From Xanthobacteraceae bacterium (GTDB lineage Bacteria; Pseudomonadota; Alphaproteobacteria; Rhizobiales; Xanthobacteraceae): 64,000 nucleotides of DNA. Where the stretch lies: contig JAQSWY010000007.1 of assembly GCA_029266425.1 (NCBI GenBank), positions 62,001-126,000 of the forward strand, read 5' to 3'. The position numbers and the translations under genes were made by a program. How positions within the stretch are numbered: the first letter of the stretch is position 1; every line of letters starts with the position of its first letter. The notes beneath the pieces are model-generated. The model had not been told where the DNA came from, ran no database searches, and saw nothing but the letters and a program-made list of their open reading frames with translations. Shown here one piece after another: positions 50,420-58,781 of the stretch.

Positions 50420-52085
50420 GGGCGCCCTCCTTCGCTACGATCGTCGCCGGCCACAGGCCTTCGGCCCGCACATGCATCATCGCGACCAGTGCGATGCCGT
50501 AGAACAAATAGCGGAACTCGCCGAACTCGCGCAGCAGCTCGGGCAGGCCGATCAGCACGATGGCGCCGACCAGCACGCCGGGCAGGCTGCCGAGACCGCC
50601 GATCACCAGGATCGCCAGCACATTGATCGAGACCAGTAACTGGAAGGAATGCGGATAGACCGAGCCGATCAGCGCCGCGAACACCGCGCCCGCCGCGCCG
50701 GCGAAGGCCGCCCCGATGGTGTAGGCGAGCAGCTTCGAGGCGACGGGGTCGATGCCGAGCGCCTGCGCGACATCCTCGTCCTCGCGCATGGCAAGCCAGG
50801 CCCGCCCGATCCGGGCGTGCTGCAGCCGCCAGGAGATGAAGGCGACCACGCCGGCGAGAGTGAGGGCGAGATAATAGAGTGCGGCCGGCGATTTCAGCGA
50901 AAAGCCGAACAGGCGCGGATGATCGATCTCGATGATGCCTTGCGAGCCGCCGAGATAGGGCCCGAGCGCATCGGACAGCACCAGCACGCGGATGATCTCG
51001 CCGAGGCCGAGCGTCGCCATGGCGAGATAGTCGCCGCGCACCCGCAGCACCGGCAGGCCGAACAGCATACCGGCGCCCGCCGCCAGCACCACCGCGACCG
51101 GCAGTGCCACCCAGAACGATACATCGGCGATCGCCAGCGGACCGGACGAGCAGAGCAGCGCCACCGTATAGGCGCCGACCGCGAAGAAGGCGACGAAGCC
51201 GAGATCGACGAGGCCGGCAAGGCCGAGCTCGATATTGAGCCCCATGCCCATCAGCATGTAGAGCGCGACAAGCATGGCGACCTGGGCGACGAAGTCGTTG
51301 GTGACCAGCGGCAGGATGAGGACGCCGATGAGCAACAGCACCAGGCCCACTTTCGAGGAGCGCGCGCGGCTCGCGGGAGTGTGCCCGGCCCTCCACCGAT
51401 CGCGCATCAGCGAGAACGCCGCCCCGATGAGGAACAGCACCAGCGCGGCACCCTGGTTGAGCCCGGCGGGCCCGAACACCTCGGTCTCCGGGCCGTTCAG
51501 GTCCGGCACATTGTCGAGCACGCTGACGAAGACGTCGCGGAACAGGCCGGCGATGAGCACGGCGGCGAAGCCGTTCGTCACCGCCCGGCGCCATGGGCCC
51601 GGCACTGCCGCAAGCATCCCGCCGGCCGCACCGAGAATCGCACCCAGGGCTGGAAGCTGCGCCAGCGCCTGAAGCGAGGCGTTCGGCGCGCCAAGGCTGA
51701 GCGCCTTGACCAGCATCGGGCTCGCCGCGACCAGCGTGGTGCGCAGATTGTACGATGCGGTGAGCAGCACGAGCGCCGATACGCACAGGCCCGCAATGAC
51801 GCCGGCAAGCGCGCCGTGGAGAACGGCACGAGCGCCCGCGGGCGCACTCCCGGCATCGCGTCCGGCGATGTAGCCGGCAGCAATGGCGATCAGCGCGAAG
51901 GCGACCTGCGATAGCGTCAGCGTGTCCTCGATCACGTGGCGCTTGTCCATCGCCACATAGGCGCCGATCAGAGCGAAGGCGATCGCCGCGAGGCCGGCGA
52001 GACCGCCGACCTGGAGGCTCTCGATCAGCGGCGCCTTGCGCCGCCGGGTGAGCTTGAAGGAGCTGGTGACGGTGTTGAAGGACAT
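50412..52085 (-). CDS. livM: Branched-chain amino acid-type ABC transporter permease LivM with N-terminal extension
   Basis: The permease core lies in the C-terminal ~320 residues: MGMGLNIELGLAGLVDLGFV, GLPVLRVRGDYLAMATLGLG, GRAWLAMREDEDVAQALGID, and a C-terminal NVLAILVIGGLGSLPGVLVG. The first ~235 residues are an added region with about five hydrophobic spans (GLAAIAFALIGAYVAMDKRH, VAFALIAIAAGYIAGRD). This makes the protein 557 residues against the usual 300-350. A similar but shorter extension exists in enteric LivM. The function of the added spans is unknown. Confidence 0.9.
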   Translation of the reverse strand: MSFNTVTSSFKLTRRRKAPLIESLQVGGLAGLAAIAFALIGAYVAMDKRHVIEDTLTLSQVAFALIAIAAGYIAGRDAGSAPAGARAVLHGALAGVIAGLCVSALVLLTASYNLRTTLVAASPMLVKALSLGAPNASLQALAQLPALGAILGAAGGMLAAVPGPWRRAVTNGFAAVLIAGLFRDVFVSVLDNVPDLNGPETEVFGPAGLNQGAALVLFLIGAAFSLMRDRWRAGHTPASRARSSKVGLVLLLIGVLILPLVTNDFVAQVAMLVALYMLMGMGLNIELGLAGLVDLGFVAFFAVGAYTVALLCSSGPLAIADVSFWVALPVAVVLAAGAGMLFGLPVLRVRGDYLAMATLGLGEIIRVLVLSDALGPYLGGSQGIIEIDHPRLFGFSLKSPAALYYLALTLAGVVAFISWRLQHARIGRAWLAMREDEDVAQALGIDPVASKLLAYTIGAAFAGAAGAVFAALIGSVYPHSFQLLVSINVLAILVIGGLGSLPGVLVGAIVLIGLPELLREFGEFRYLFYGIALVAMMHVRAEGLWPATIVAKEGAHA

Positions 52086-52089
52086 GGCG

Positions 52090-53187
52090 TCACGCCCGCT
52101 TTGAAGCGAGCTGCTCGCCGAGCAGCCCCTGCGGCCGGAAGATCAGGATCATCACCAGCATGCCGTAGCCGATCACGTCCTTGAGCTGATACGGCGCCGG
52201 CAGCCCGTAGCCCTCCAGGATCAACGCCGGCCCGAGCGCCTCGGCGAGCCCGAGCACCAGCCCGCCGAGCAGGGCGCCGCCGAGATTGCCGATGCCCCCC
52301 AGGATCGCCGCGGCGAAGCCCTTCACGCCGAGGAAGAAGCCCATGAAGACGGTGATCTGCTTGAACACCAGCGCATAGAGCACGCCGGCGACGCCCGCCA
52401 TCGCCCCACCGATCGCGAAGGTGGCGACGATGACGGCGCCGACATTGATGCCGACCAGGGCAGCGGCATCGCGATCTTCCGCCACCGCCCGCATCGCCTT
52501 GCCGAGCGGGCTCAGCCGCACCAGCGCCAGCAGGCCCGCCAGCACGATGAGGGCGGCGACGAAGGCGACGATCTGCGGGATCGGCACGGTGAGGCCGAAC
52601 AGGCTGACCGTGCCCTCCATCCAGCCGAAGCCGGGATAGGCGCGGTTGCGCGTGCCGAACAGCCCGCGCGCCGCATATTGCAGGACGAAGGACAGCCCGA
52701 TCGCGCAGATGAGCGGGGCGAGCGAGCGCACATGCAGGAACGGCCGGTAGGCGACGCGCTCGATGGCGATCGACACCGCCGCGCCGCAAGCCATGCCGGC
52801 GGCGAGCACCAGGGGCAGCGCCAGCAGCGGCAGGCTGTTCACCAGCCCCGCATCGTTCAGCGCCCCCGCTGCGAACAAACCGGCGAACGACCCCACCATC
52901 ATCACGTCGCCATGGGCGAAATTGATCATGCGCAGGATGCCGTAGACCATGGTGTAGCCGAGCGCGATCAGCGCGTAGATGCTGCCGATGGTGAGGCCGA
53001 ACATCGTGAAGGACACGAAGTCGGCGGCGGAGTAGGTGCCGGCGGTGAGACCGCCGGCAAGACCCACCAGGACGAGAGCCGCGACACTGATCCTTATGGC
53101 GAGCAATACGTGATCGACCCAGGTCGACCGGCGCAGCCATTCGGAGAATGCCCCCGGCTCCGTCGCGGAGCGCGTGGTCTCGCTCAC
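52090..53187 (-). CDS. livH: Branched-chain amino acid-type ABC transporter permease LivH
   Basis: The 365-residue permease carries TIGSIYALIALGYTMVYGIL, RMINFAHGDVMMVGSFAGLF, SLAPLICAIGLSFVLQYAAR, GKAMRAVAEDRDAAALVGIN and a core GVKGFAAAILGGIGNLGGAL, all LivH hallmarks. The best start is the GTG at 53187, whose GTGA overlaps the stop of the binding-protein gene. An N-terminal ~60-residue lead, with one extra hydrophobic span, precedes the usual LivH start. Confidence 0.92.
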   Translation of the reverse strand: MSETTRSATEPGAFSEWLRRSTWVDHVLLAIRISVAALVLVGLAGGLTAGTYSAADFVSFTMFGLTIGSIYALIALGYTMVYGILRMINFAHGDVMMVGSFAGLFAAGALNDAGLVNSLPLLALPLVLAAGMACGAAVSIAIERVAYRPFLHVRSLAPLICAIGLSFVLQYAARGLFGTRNRAYPGFGWMEGTVSLFGLTVPIPQIVAFVAALIVLAGLLALVRLSPLGKAMRAVAEDRDAAALVGINVGAVIVATFAIGGAMAGVAGVLYALVFKQITVFMGFFLGVKGFAAAILGGIGNLGGALLGGLVLGLAEALGPALILEGYGLPAPYQLKDVIGYGMLVMILIFRPQGLLGEQLASKRA

Positions 53188-54419
53188 GGATAGATCCGCT
53201 TCGGGTTGGTGCCGGGAGCGAAGGAGGACTGGTCGGCGCTGGTGAACTCCCAGATCGCGTAGGTCGCCGCGCCGCAATCGCCGAGGGTATCGCAGGTCAG
53301 CGCGCCGGTGAGGCCGGGCAGCGCCTTGGTCGCCATCATGGCATCGTGGAGCGCCTTGCGGCCGATATAGAGGTTGCCGTCGGCGTCGGTCTTGCCCACC
53401 TGCTTGATCGCCGCCATCGTCAGCAGCGCGGCATCATAGCCATAGGCGCTGAAACCGCCGATCGGCGCCTCGCCATATTCGTTGGTGAACTCCTTCACGA
53501 AGCCCGGGAAGCGTTCGGAGAACAGGTCGGTCGAGGGACCGACGATGTTGAAGCCGACGATCTTCGGACCGACCGCCTCGATCACATTGGCGCTGAACAC
53601 GCCCTCGCCGCCGATGACCTTGGTCTTGGCGAGCGCGGCCACTTCGTCCTTCTGGCGCATCAGGAAGCCGATGGTGGAGGTGAAGACCGGCGTGAAGATC
53701 AGGTCCGGCTTCTTGGTGGCGATGCGGGTCAGCACCGGACGCAGATCGGTGTCGGTCGGTGCCACCGCCTCGCTCGCGACGATGGTGCCGCCCTTGGCGG
53801 CGAAGTCCCTCTCGAAGGCGCGGACCAGCTGCTCGGTGTAGGGGCTGCCGTCATGGATCGTGGCGGCGGTCTTGAGGCCCAGCTTGTCGTGGACATAGGC
53901 CGCCATGAAGGCCGCGCTCTTCAGGTCGTTCGGCACCACGCGCAGGAAGCCCTTGAAGCCGTCCGGCCGGTCGGCCGCGGTGAGCGCCGGCGCGGTGGCG
54001 CCGATCGCCACGTTGGGAATGCCGAGCTTCCACAGGATGGGGGCACCGGCGCGCGCGCCGCTGGAGCAGCTCGGGCCGAGCACGGCAACGATCTGCTTGT
54101 TGCCGGCGAGCTTGGTTGCCGCGGTCTGGCCGCCTTCCGCGGTGCACTGCGCGTCCTCGCCGACGAGCTTCACCGGAAAGCCGAGCACCTTGCCGCCGGC
54201 ATCCTTGATGGCAATCTCGGCACCACGCAATTCGTCGATGCCCTGGTTGGTGTCGCCGCCGGACTGCGAGGAATAGCCGCCGATCAGGATCGGCTGGCCC
54301 TTGGCGATCTTCACGACACCGACCGCGTCGGTCACCGGACCGAGCGTTTCCGCCCGGCTGCCCGACGCGGCAAGGAGAGCCACGGCAAGCGTCATCGCAG
54401 ACACGAGTACCCTATTCAT
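53184..54419 (-). CDS. Branched-chain amino acid-type ABC substrate-binding protein
   Basis: The 411-residue periplasmic protein has a Sec signal (MNRVLVSAMTLAVALLAASG, cleavage near SRA-ET). The type-1 binding fold begins with GQPILIGGYSSQSGGDTNQG, followed by GAEIAIKDAGGKVLGFPVKL, LGPSCSSGARAGAPILWKLG and GEAPIGGFSAYGYDAALLTM. This LivJ/Peripla_BP_6 type binds amino acids, amides, urea or aromatic compounds. The ligand should be the substrate of the flanking monooxygenases. Confidence 0.92.
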   Translation of the reverse strand: MNRVLVSAMTLAVALLAASGSRAETLGPVTDAVGVVKIAKGQPILIGGYSSQSGGDTNQGIDELRGAEIAIKDAGGKVLGFPVKLVGEDAQCTAEGGQTAATKLAGNKQIVAVLGPSCSSGARAGAPILWKLGIPNVAIGATAPALTAADRPDGFKGFLRVVPNDLKSAAFMAAYVHDKLGLKTAATIHDGSPYTEQLVRAFERDFAAKGGTIVASEAVAPTDTDLRPVLTRIATKKPDLIFTPVFTSTIGFLMRQKDEVAALAKTKVIGGEGVFSANVIEAVGPKIVGFNIVGPSTDLFSERFPGFVKEFTNEYGEAPIGGFSAYGYDAALLTMAAIKQVGKTDADGNLYIGRKALHDAMMATKALPGLTGALTCDTLGDCGAATYAIWEFTSADQSSFAPGTNPKRIYP

Positions 54420-54495
54420 CTTCGTCCATCCTCTGGTTTGGCGCGCGGCCTTTTTTGCGGTCGCGTCGTTCGAAAGATCAGTCTCGGGCAGTGCC

Positions 54496-54518
54496 GCTCC
54501 GGGCGCTGGGCCCGGAGC
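54496..54518 (-). repeat. Hairpin between the monooxygenase and binding-protein genes
   Basis: GCTCCGGG and CCCGGAGC form a perfect 8-bp stem with a 7-base loop in the 110-base gap after the luciferase-like gene. It may partly terminate or stabilise the upstream transcript. No U-run follows. Confidence 0.4.
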
Positions 54519-54529
54519 CGATCAATCCA

Positions 54530-55612
54530 TCACTCGGCCGCGACCGGCACCGGCGCCCCGATGGCGGAGAGCGGGCCGACCTCGCGCTCGACCAGAGGCA
54601 GCACCTCGGCGCCGAAGCGCTCCAGCGAGCGCCGCGCGCGGGCGACCGGCATGTCGCCGAACTGGAAGAAGCAATTGTAGTGCTGCGGATTGAGCCGGCG
54701 GATTTCCGAGACCAGCCGCCCCGCCACATGGTGCGGATCGCCGATCAGCAGATTGTCGCGGAAGGTCTCGAGCGGCGGCTCGTCCGGGATGGGCGCCGCC
54801 TCGACGAAGGAACCGTTCAGCGTCAGCACGTTGCTGCGCAGGCCGTGCACCATGCGCCCGACATAGCGGGCACGCTCGGCCGCTTCCATCGCCTCGCTCG
54901 CGCTGTCGGTGACGTGGATATATTGCTGCAGCGCTACCGGCATGCGGGCACCATCGAGCCCGCCCTGCACCCAGGAGGCCCGCACCTGCTCGGCGATGCC
55001 GAACAACGCCTCGCTGCCCCGCCAGCCCGCGGTGATGAACGGCACGCCGCCCCATTTCGACAGCGCTTTGAGGATCGGCGGGTGCGGCGAGGTGCAATAG
55101 ACCGGCGGCATCGGCTTCTGCAGCGGACGCACGGTGAAGGCGGTTTCCGGCACCGTGATGTGCTTGCCCTCGAAGGCGGCGCGACCTTCTGTCAGCGCCT
55201 GCTCCACCACGGCCCAGTATTCGAGGAAGATCTCGGTCTTCTTGGCGACGTCGGCGCCGTAGCGCTCGAACTCATAGGCCTGGTAGCCGGTGCCGACGCC
55301 GAGCACGGCGCGCCCGTCGCTGAGCTGGTCGAGCAGGCCGATCTCCTGCGCCACCCGCATCGGCTGGTAGAGCGGCAGCACCACCACGCCGGCGCCGAGC
55401 CGGATGCGGCTGGTGTGGCCGGCCATGTGAGCCGCCACCATCAGGGGCGATACGCTGACCGAGTAATTGGTGAAGTGATGCTCGGCAAACCAGGCGATAT
55501 CGAAGCCGATATCCTCGGCAAGCCTCACCATGTCGCGTGTATTCTCGATGACGCCAGCGACACCACCCGGGTTGTCGCGCAGGCCCATGAGGTTGAATAT
55601 GCCGAAGTGCAT
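54530..55612 (-). CDS. Luciferase-like (LLM class) flavin-dependent monooxygenase, copy A
   Basis: The 360-residue TIM-barrel protein resembles bacterial luciferase-type monooxygenases: MHFGIFNLMGLRDNPG, FDIAWFAEHHFTNYSVSVSP (the EHH segment as in LuxA), RLGAGVVVLPLYQPMRVAQE and LLDQLSDGRAVLGVGTGYQA. It needs FMNH2 from a reductase such as the one at 48325. It is paralogous over its full length to copy B at 56663, encoded divergently 1 kb away. The track fuses it to upstream shadow sequence; the ATG at 55612 starts the conserved domain. Confidence 0.9.
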   Translation of the reverse strand: MHFGIFNLMGLRDNPGGVAGVIENTRDMVRLAEDIGFDIAWFAEHHFTNYSVSVSPLMVAAHMAGHTSRIRLGAGVVVLPLYQPMRVAQEIGLLDQLSDGRAVLGVGTGYQAYEFERYGADVAKKTEIFLEYWAVVEQALTEGRAAFEGKHITVPETAFTVRPLQKPMPPVYCTSPHPPILKALSKWGGVPFITAGWRGSEALFGIAEQVRASWVQGGLDGARMPVALQQYIHVTDSASEAMEAAERARYVGRMVHGLRSNVLTLNGSFVEAAPIPDEPPLETFRDNLLIGDPHHVAGRLVSEIRRLNPQHYNCFFQFGDMPVARARRSLERFGAEVLPLVEREVGPLSAIGAPVPVAAE

Positions 55613-55647
55613 TTCCGTACTCTGATTTCTAGCTGGATGCTGTGCGG

Positions 55648-56379
55648 TCAGGCGATGAAATAGCCGCCACTGATGGCAACGGTCTCGCCGACCATGTATC
55701 TGTTCTTTTCCGAGACCAGGAAGATCACGACGTCGGCGACATCTTCCGGCTCGGCGGCGCGGCCGAGCGCGGTCTGCGCCGCGAGTTCCGGCAGGAAGCC
55801 GGCGGCGCGCGCCTTCTCGGTGGCGATGCCGGCGGGCGCCACGCCATTGATCAGGATGTTGTCCGGCGCGCAGGCGAGGCCCATGCTCTTGGTCAGGCTG
55901 ACCACCGCCGCCTTCATTGCCGCGTAGTGCGCGTTCTTCGGATGCGCCTTGAGCGCATCGATCGAGGCGATGTTTACGATGCGCCCGCCGCCCACGCCCT
56001 GCATGTGTGCAATCGCCGCCACCGAGACGTTGTAGAGTCCGCGCACATTGACCGCGAAGCTGAAGTCCCAGTCGGCATCGGTGATCTCGAGGATCGGTCG
56101 GCGCGGATAGACGCCGGCGCAATTGACGAGGCCATGGATGCGCCCTGCACTGGCGGCAGCGGCATCCACCAGCGCCTTGGCGCTGTCGCGGGTGGTGATG
56201 TCGCCGATCACCGCGAAGGCCTCGCCGCCCTTCGCCTTGATCTCGTCGACGACGCCCGCCGCGCTCTCCTCGTTGATCTCGATGATCCCGACCTGAGCGC
56301 CGGCCTGCGCGAGGCCGAGACAGATGGCCCGGCCGAGACCACTGCCTCCACCGGTGACGATGACGGTTTGACCCTGCAT
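55648..56379 (-). CDS. SDR-family oxidoreductase (catabolic island, copy 2)
   Basis: The 243-residue SDR starts MQGQTVIVTGGGSGLGRAIC (TGGGSGLG cofactor motif). It has VNCAGVYPRRPI in place of the usual NNAG, ASIDALKAHPKNAHYAAMKA with catalytic YAAMK, and GETVAISGGYFIA at the end. It leads the minus-strand operon, 35 bases before the monooxygenase gene, and faces copy B of the monooxygenase across a 283-base divergent region. The NCAG variant of the structural motif is uncommon but tolerated in the family. Confidence 0.88.
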   Translation of the reverse strand: MQGQTVIVTGGGSGLGRAICLGLAQAGAQVGIIEINEESAAGVVDEIKAKGGEAFAVIGDITTRDSAKALVDAAAASAGRIHGLVNCAGVYPRRPILEITDADWDFSFAVNVRGLYNVSVAAIAHMQGVGGGRIVNIASIDALKAHPKNAHYAAMKAAVVSLTKSMGLACAPDNILINGVAPAGIATEKARAAGFLPELAAQTALGRAAEPEDVADVVIFLVSEKNRYMVGETVAISGGYFIA

Positions 56380-56493
56380 GGAAGCTCCGATCTCTGAGGA
56401 GGGTGCGCGCCCGCTTGGGGTGTGGGCACGTCATTGAGACGGAGTGTTCCAGACCGGCGGCACCGATCACAAACGATCAATTCTCATGGAAGG

Positions 56494-56587
56494 ATAAGAA
56501 CGGCCGCTGCATGCGGGCTGTGCCAAGCCCGGCTTGGCCAAGCATAAGAACAGCTAATTTGCCCGGGCCCGGCGCCGTTCCTATGCT
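56494..56587. promoter_or_regulatory. Regulatory region between the divergent monooxygenase operons
   Basis: Two ATAAGAAC repeats (56494-56501 and 56544-56551) are spaced exactly 50 bases apart. They flank a palindrome GCCAAGCC-C-GGCTTGGC (56522-56538). Downstream, TTGCCC (56559-56564) and TATGCT (56582-56587), 17 bases apart, form a plausible promoter for copy B. The arrangement suits a LysR regulator binding upstream of the -35 box; the LysR gene at 57738 is the obvious candidate. Confidence 0.5.
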
Positions 56588-56662
56588 TTGCTATAAGCCG
56601 TACGTGCAATGACAGGCCTGCGACGGATCGAGAAAGGATCCGTTGCAGATGGGAAGTTCGCT

Positions 56663-57736
56663 ATGACGAAACTGGGCCTTTTCAACCTCATGGGCCTCTA
56701 TGACCGCAACACGTCGCCCGCCTCGGTGCTGCGCACCACGGTCGACACGGTGAAGATGGCGGAGGATTTCGGCTTCGAGGTCGCCTGGTTCGCCGAGCAC
56801 CACTTCACCAACCATTCGATCTGCCCGTCGTCGCTGGTGATGGTGGCGCACTGCGCGGCCGAGACGAAGCATATCCGGCTCGGACCGGCAGTGCTCGCTT
56901 TGCCCTTCTACGAGCCGCTGCGGCTGGTGCAGGAGGCCGCCTTCGTCGACCTGCTCACTCACGGCCGGCTCATACTGGGCCTCGGCTGCGGCTACCAGCC
57001 TTATGAATTCGACCGCTTCCGCGTCGATCCGAACTATCGCTACCAGAAGATGCTGGAGACCTGGGACATACTGGAACAGGGCCTGACCAGCGGCGTGGTC
57101 GAGTATTCCGGCCAGTTCCACAACATCCCGCGCACCGAGCTCTCGATGCGCCCGTTCGGCCTGGCGATGCCGGAAGTGTTCGTGGCGAGCAGTCATCCGG
57201 ATCTGGTGGCGCGCATGGCGAGCCGGGGGCACACGCCTTTCATGAGCTTCGGCCATCGCGGCCTGAAGGCGGCGCAGGCGTTTCGCCACGTTATCGCTGA
57301 GCGGTGGGAAGCCGGCGGCGGCGATCCGACCCGCATGCCGCTGGCGGTGCAGCGCTATGTCTATGTGACCGACGACGAGGGCGAAGCGCGCCATGCCGCA
57401 CAGTGCGTACGCGATCTCGCGCGCGCCGCGGTGCCGCTGTCCACCGCCCAACCCAGCAAGGACGGCCCGTTCCTGCGGCTGATGCCGCTCAATGACGAAC
57501 CGCCCCTGGACAATTTCCTCGACAATGCGGTGATCGGCTCGGCGGCGTACTGCGCCGAAAAGCTGGCCGAGGAGATGGACGCCCTGAAGCCGACGCATCT
57601 GTCCTGCTTCATGGGCTTTGCCGGCATCGGCCGTCGCGAGACCCTGGCCTCGCTGGAACGCTTCGGGTGTGATGTCATCCCGCAGCTCGAGGGCCGGATT
57701 GAACTGCGCGACACCAGCCTCCAGGATGCCGCATGA
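56663..57736 (+). CDS. Luciferase-like (LLM class) flavin-dependent monooxygenase, copy B
   Basis: The 357-residue protein begins MTKLGLFNLMGLYDRN. It has FEVAWFAEHHFTNHSICPSS, IRLGPAVLALPFYEPLRLVQ and LLTHGRLILGLGCGYQPYEF, collinear with copy A at 54530 throughout. Both retain the EHH segment near the active site. Homologous subunits of LuxA/LuxB form a heterodimer, so the two copies could be a pair; separate substrates are the alternative. The ATG at 56663 follows GGGAAG. The LysR gene starts one base after its stop codon. Confidence 0.9.
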   Translation: MTKLGLFNLMGLYDRNTSPASVLRTTVDTVKMAEDFGFEVAWFAEHHFTNHSICPSSLVMVAHCAAETKHIRLGPAVLALPFYEPLRLVQEAAFVDLLTHGRLILGLGCGYQPYEFDRFRVDPNYRYQKMLETWDILEQGLTSGVVEYSGQFHNIPRTELSMRPFGLAMPEVFVASSHPDLVARMASRGHTPFMSFGHRGLKAAQAFRHVIAERWEAGGGDPTRMPLAVQRYVYVTDDEGEARHAAQCVRDLARAAVPLSTAQPSKDGPFLRLMPLNDEPPLDNFLDNAVIGSAAYCAEKLAEEMDALKPTHLSCFMGFAGIGRRETLASLERFGCDVIPQLEGRIELRDTSLQDAA

Positions 57737-57737
57737 G

Positions 57738-58730
57738 ATGAGCAAGCTCCCGGACGAGAAACTCTTCAGCGACGCCAAAGCCCTTGTGGCCGATGCCGTT
57801 GCCCCGGGTATTCCCTCGTCCGAACTCCGTCCGCTCAGACGGGCGGCGCGGCTGCCGCCGCTCAATCTGTTCCGGGTGTTCGACGCGGCCGCGCGGAACG
57901 GCAACTTCACCACCGCCGCCGAGGAGCTGTGCGTCACCCAATCGGCGGTGAGCCAGCAGATCCGGCAACTCGAGGAATTGCTCGAAGTACGGCTGTTCCG
58001 GCGCATGCCGCGGCGGGTCGAACTGACGCGCGAGGGCACCGCGCTGGCCAATGCCGTCGGTGAATCAATGGCATTGCTGATGCGTGCCTGCGAGCGCATT
58101 GCCGACCCGAAGGCCCCCGTGGTGCTTTGCATCAACGCCCCGCCCGCCATCGCCTCACGCTGGTTGGTGTCGCGCCTCAAGCGCTTCATGCAGTTGCATC
58201 CGCAATTTAAGGTGACGCTGCTCGCCTCCAACGACCCGGTCGATTTCGACCGTCAGGACATCGATGTCGCCATACGCTGGGGATATGGCGAGTGGCCCAA
58301 TGCGCGGATCGAGCTCCTGGCGCCCGATCGCCTGTTCCCGGTGTGCAGCCCGTCGTTGTTGCGCGAGGGGCCACCCTTGCTGGTGCCGAGCGACATCGTG
58401 CGGCACACCTCGCTGCAGGTGGTGAATGGCACCTTCTGGGGGGCATGGTTCGACGCTGCCGGTGCCAGCGGCATGACCTTCGACGAGACGCTTTATTTCA
58501 ACGATGCCGGCCTGATGCTCGACGCCGCCGCCCAGGGCCAAGGCGTGGCGCTGGCGAACCGGCTGCTGGCGGAGAGCGACCTCAAGGCCGGACGGCTGGT
58601 ACGGCCGTTCGATTTCGAGATCGAGACCGGCGCCGGCTTCCATGTGCTGACCAGCCCCGATTTCTCCGAAAAACCCGCCGTCGCCGAGTTCCGCCGCTGG
58701 ATCGGCCTCGAAGGGCGGGAAAGCGCCTGA
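57738..58730 (+). CDS. LysR-family regulator, GcvA-like
   Basis: The 330-residue regulator has a helix-turn-helix near residues 45-75 (LFRVFDAAARNGNFTTAAEE, LCVTQSAVSQQIRQLEELLE). Its effector domain has the GcvA-type pattern (DRQDIDVAIRWGYGEWPNAR; AAQGQGVALANRLLAESDLK). A ~40-residue lead precedes the usual LysR start, so an internal start near PPLNLFRVF cannot be excluded. It immediately follows the copy B gene and is the likely regulator of both divergent operons. Confidence 0.9.
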   Translation: MSKLPDEKLFSDAKALVADAVAPGIPSSELRPLRRAARLPPLNLFRVFDAAARNGNFTTAAEELCVTQSAVSQQIRQLEELLEVRLFRRMPRRVELTREGTALANAVGESMALLMRACERIADPKAPVVLCINAPPAIASRWLVSRLKRFMQLHPQFKVTLLASNDPVDFDRQDIDVAIRWGYGEWPNARIELLAPDRLFPVCSPSLLREGPPLLVPSDIVRHTSLQVVNGTFWGAWFDAAGASGMTFDETLYFNDAGLMLDAAAQGQGVALANRLLAESDLKAGRLVRPFDFEIETGAGFHVLTSPDFSEKPAVAEFRRWIGLEGRESA

Positions 58731-58781
58731 GACGCACCTGCCGCCTTCCCCTCCCTGCCCGCTTTCATCAGGAGTTCAATC

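Noticed and set aside
54530-56470. 646-codon ORF that would fuse a monooxygenase to SDR-frame sequence
   Set aside because: The first ~285 codons are a shadow of the SDR gene at 55648; the conserved luciferase domain starts at ATG 55612.
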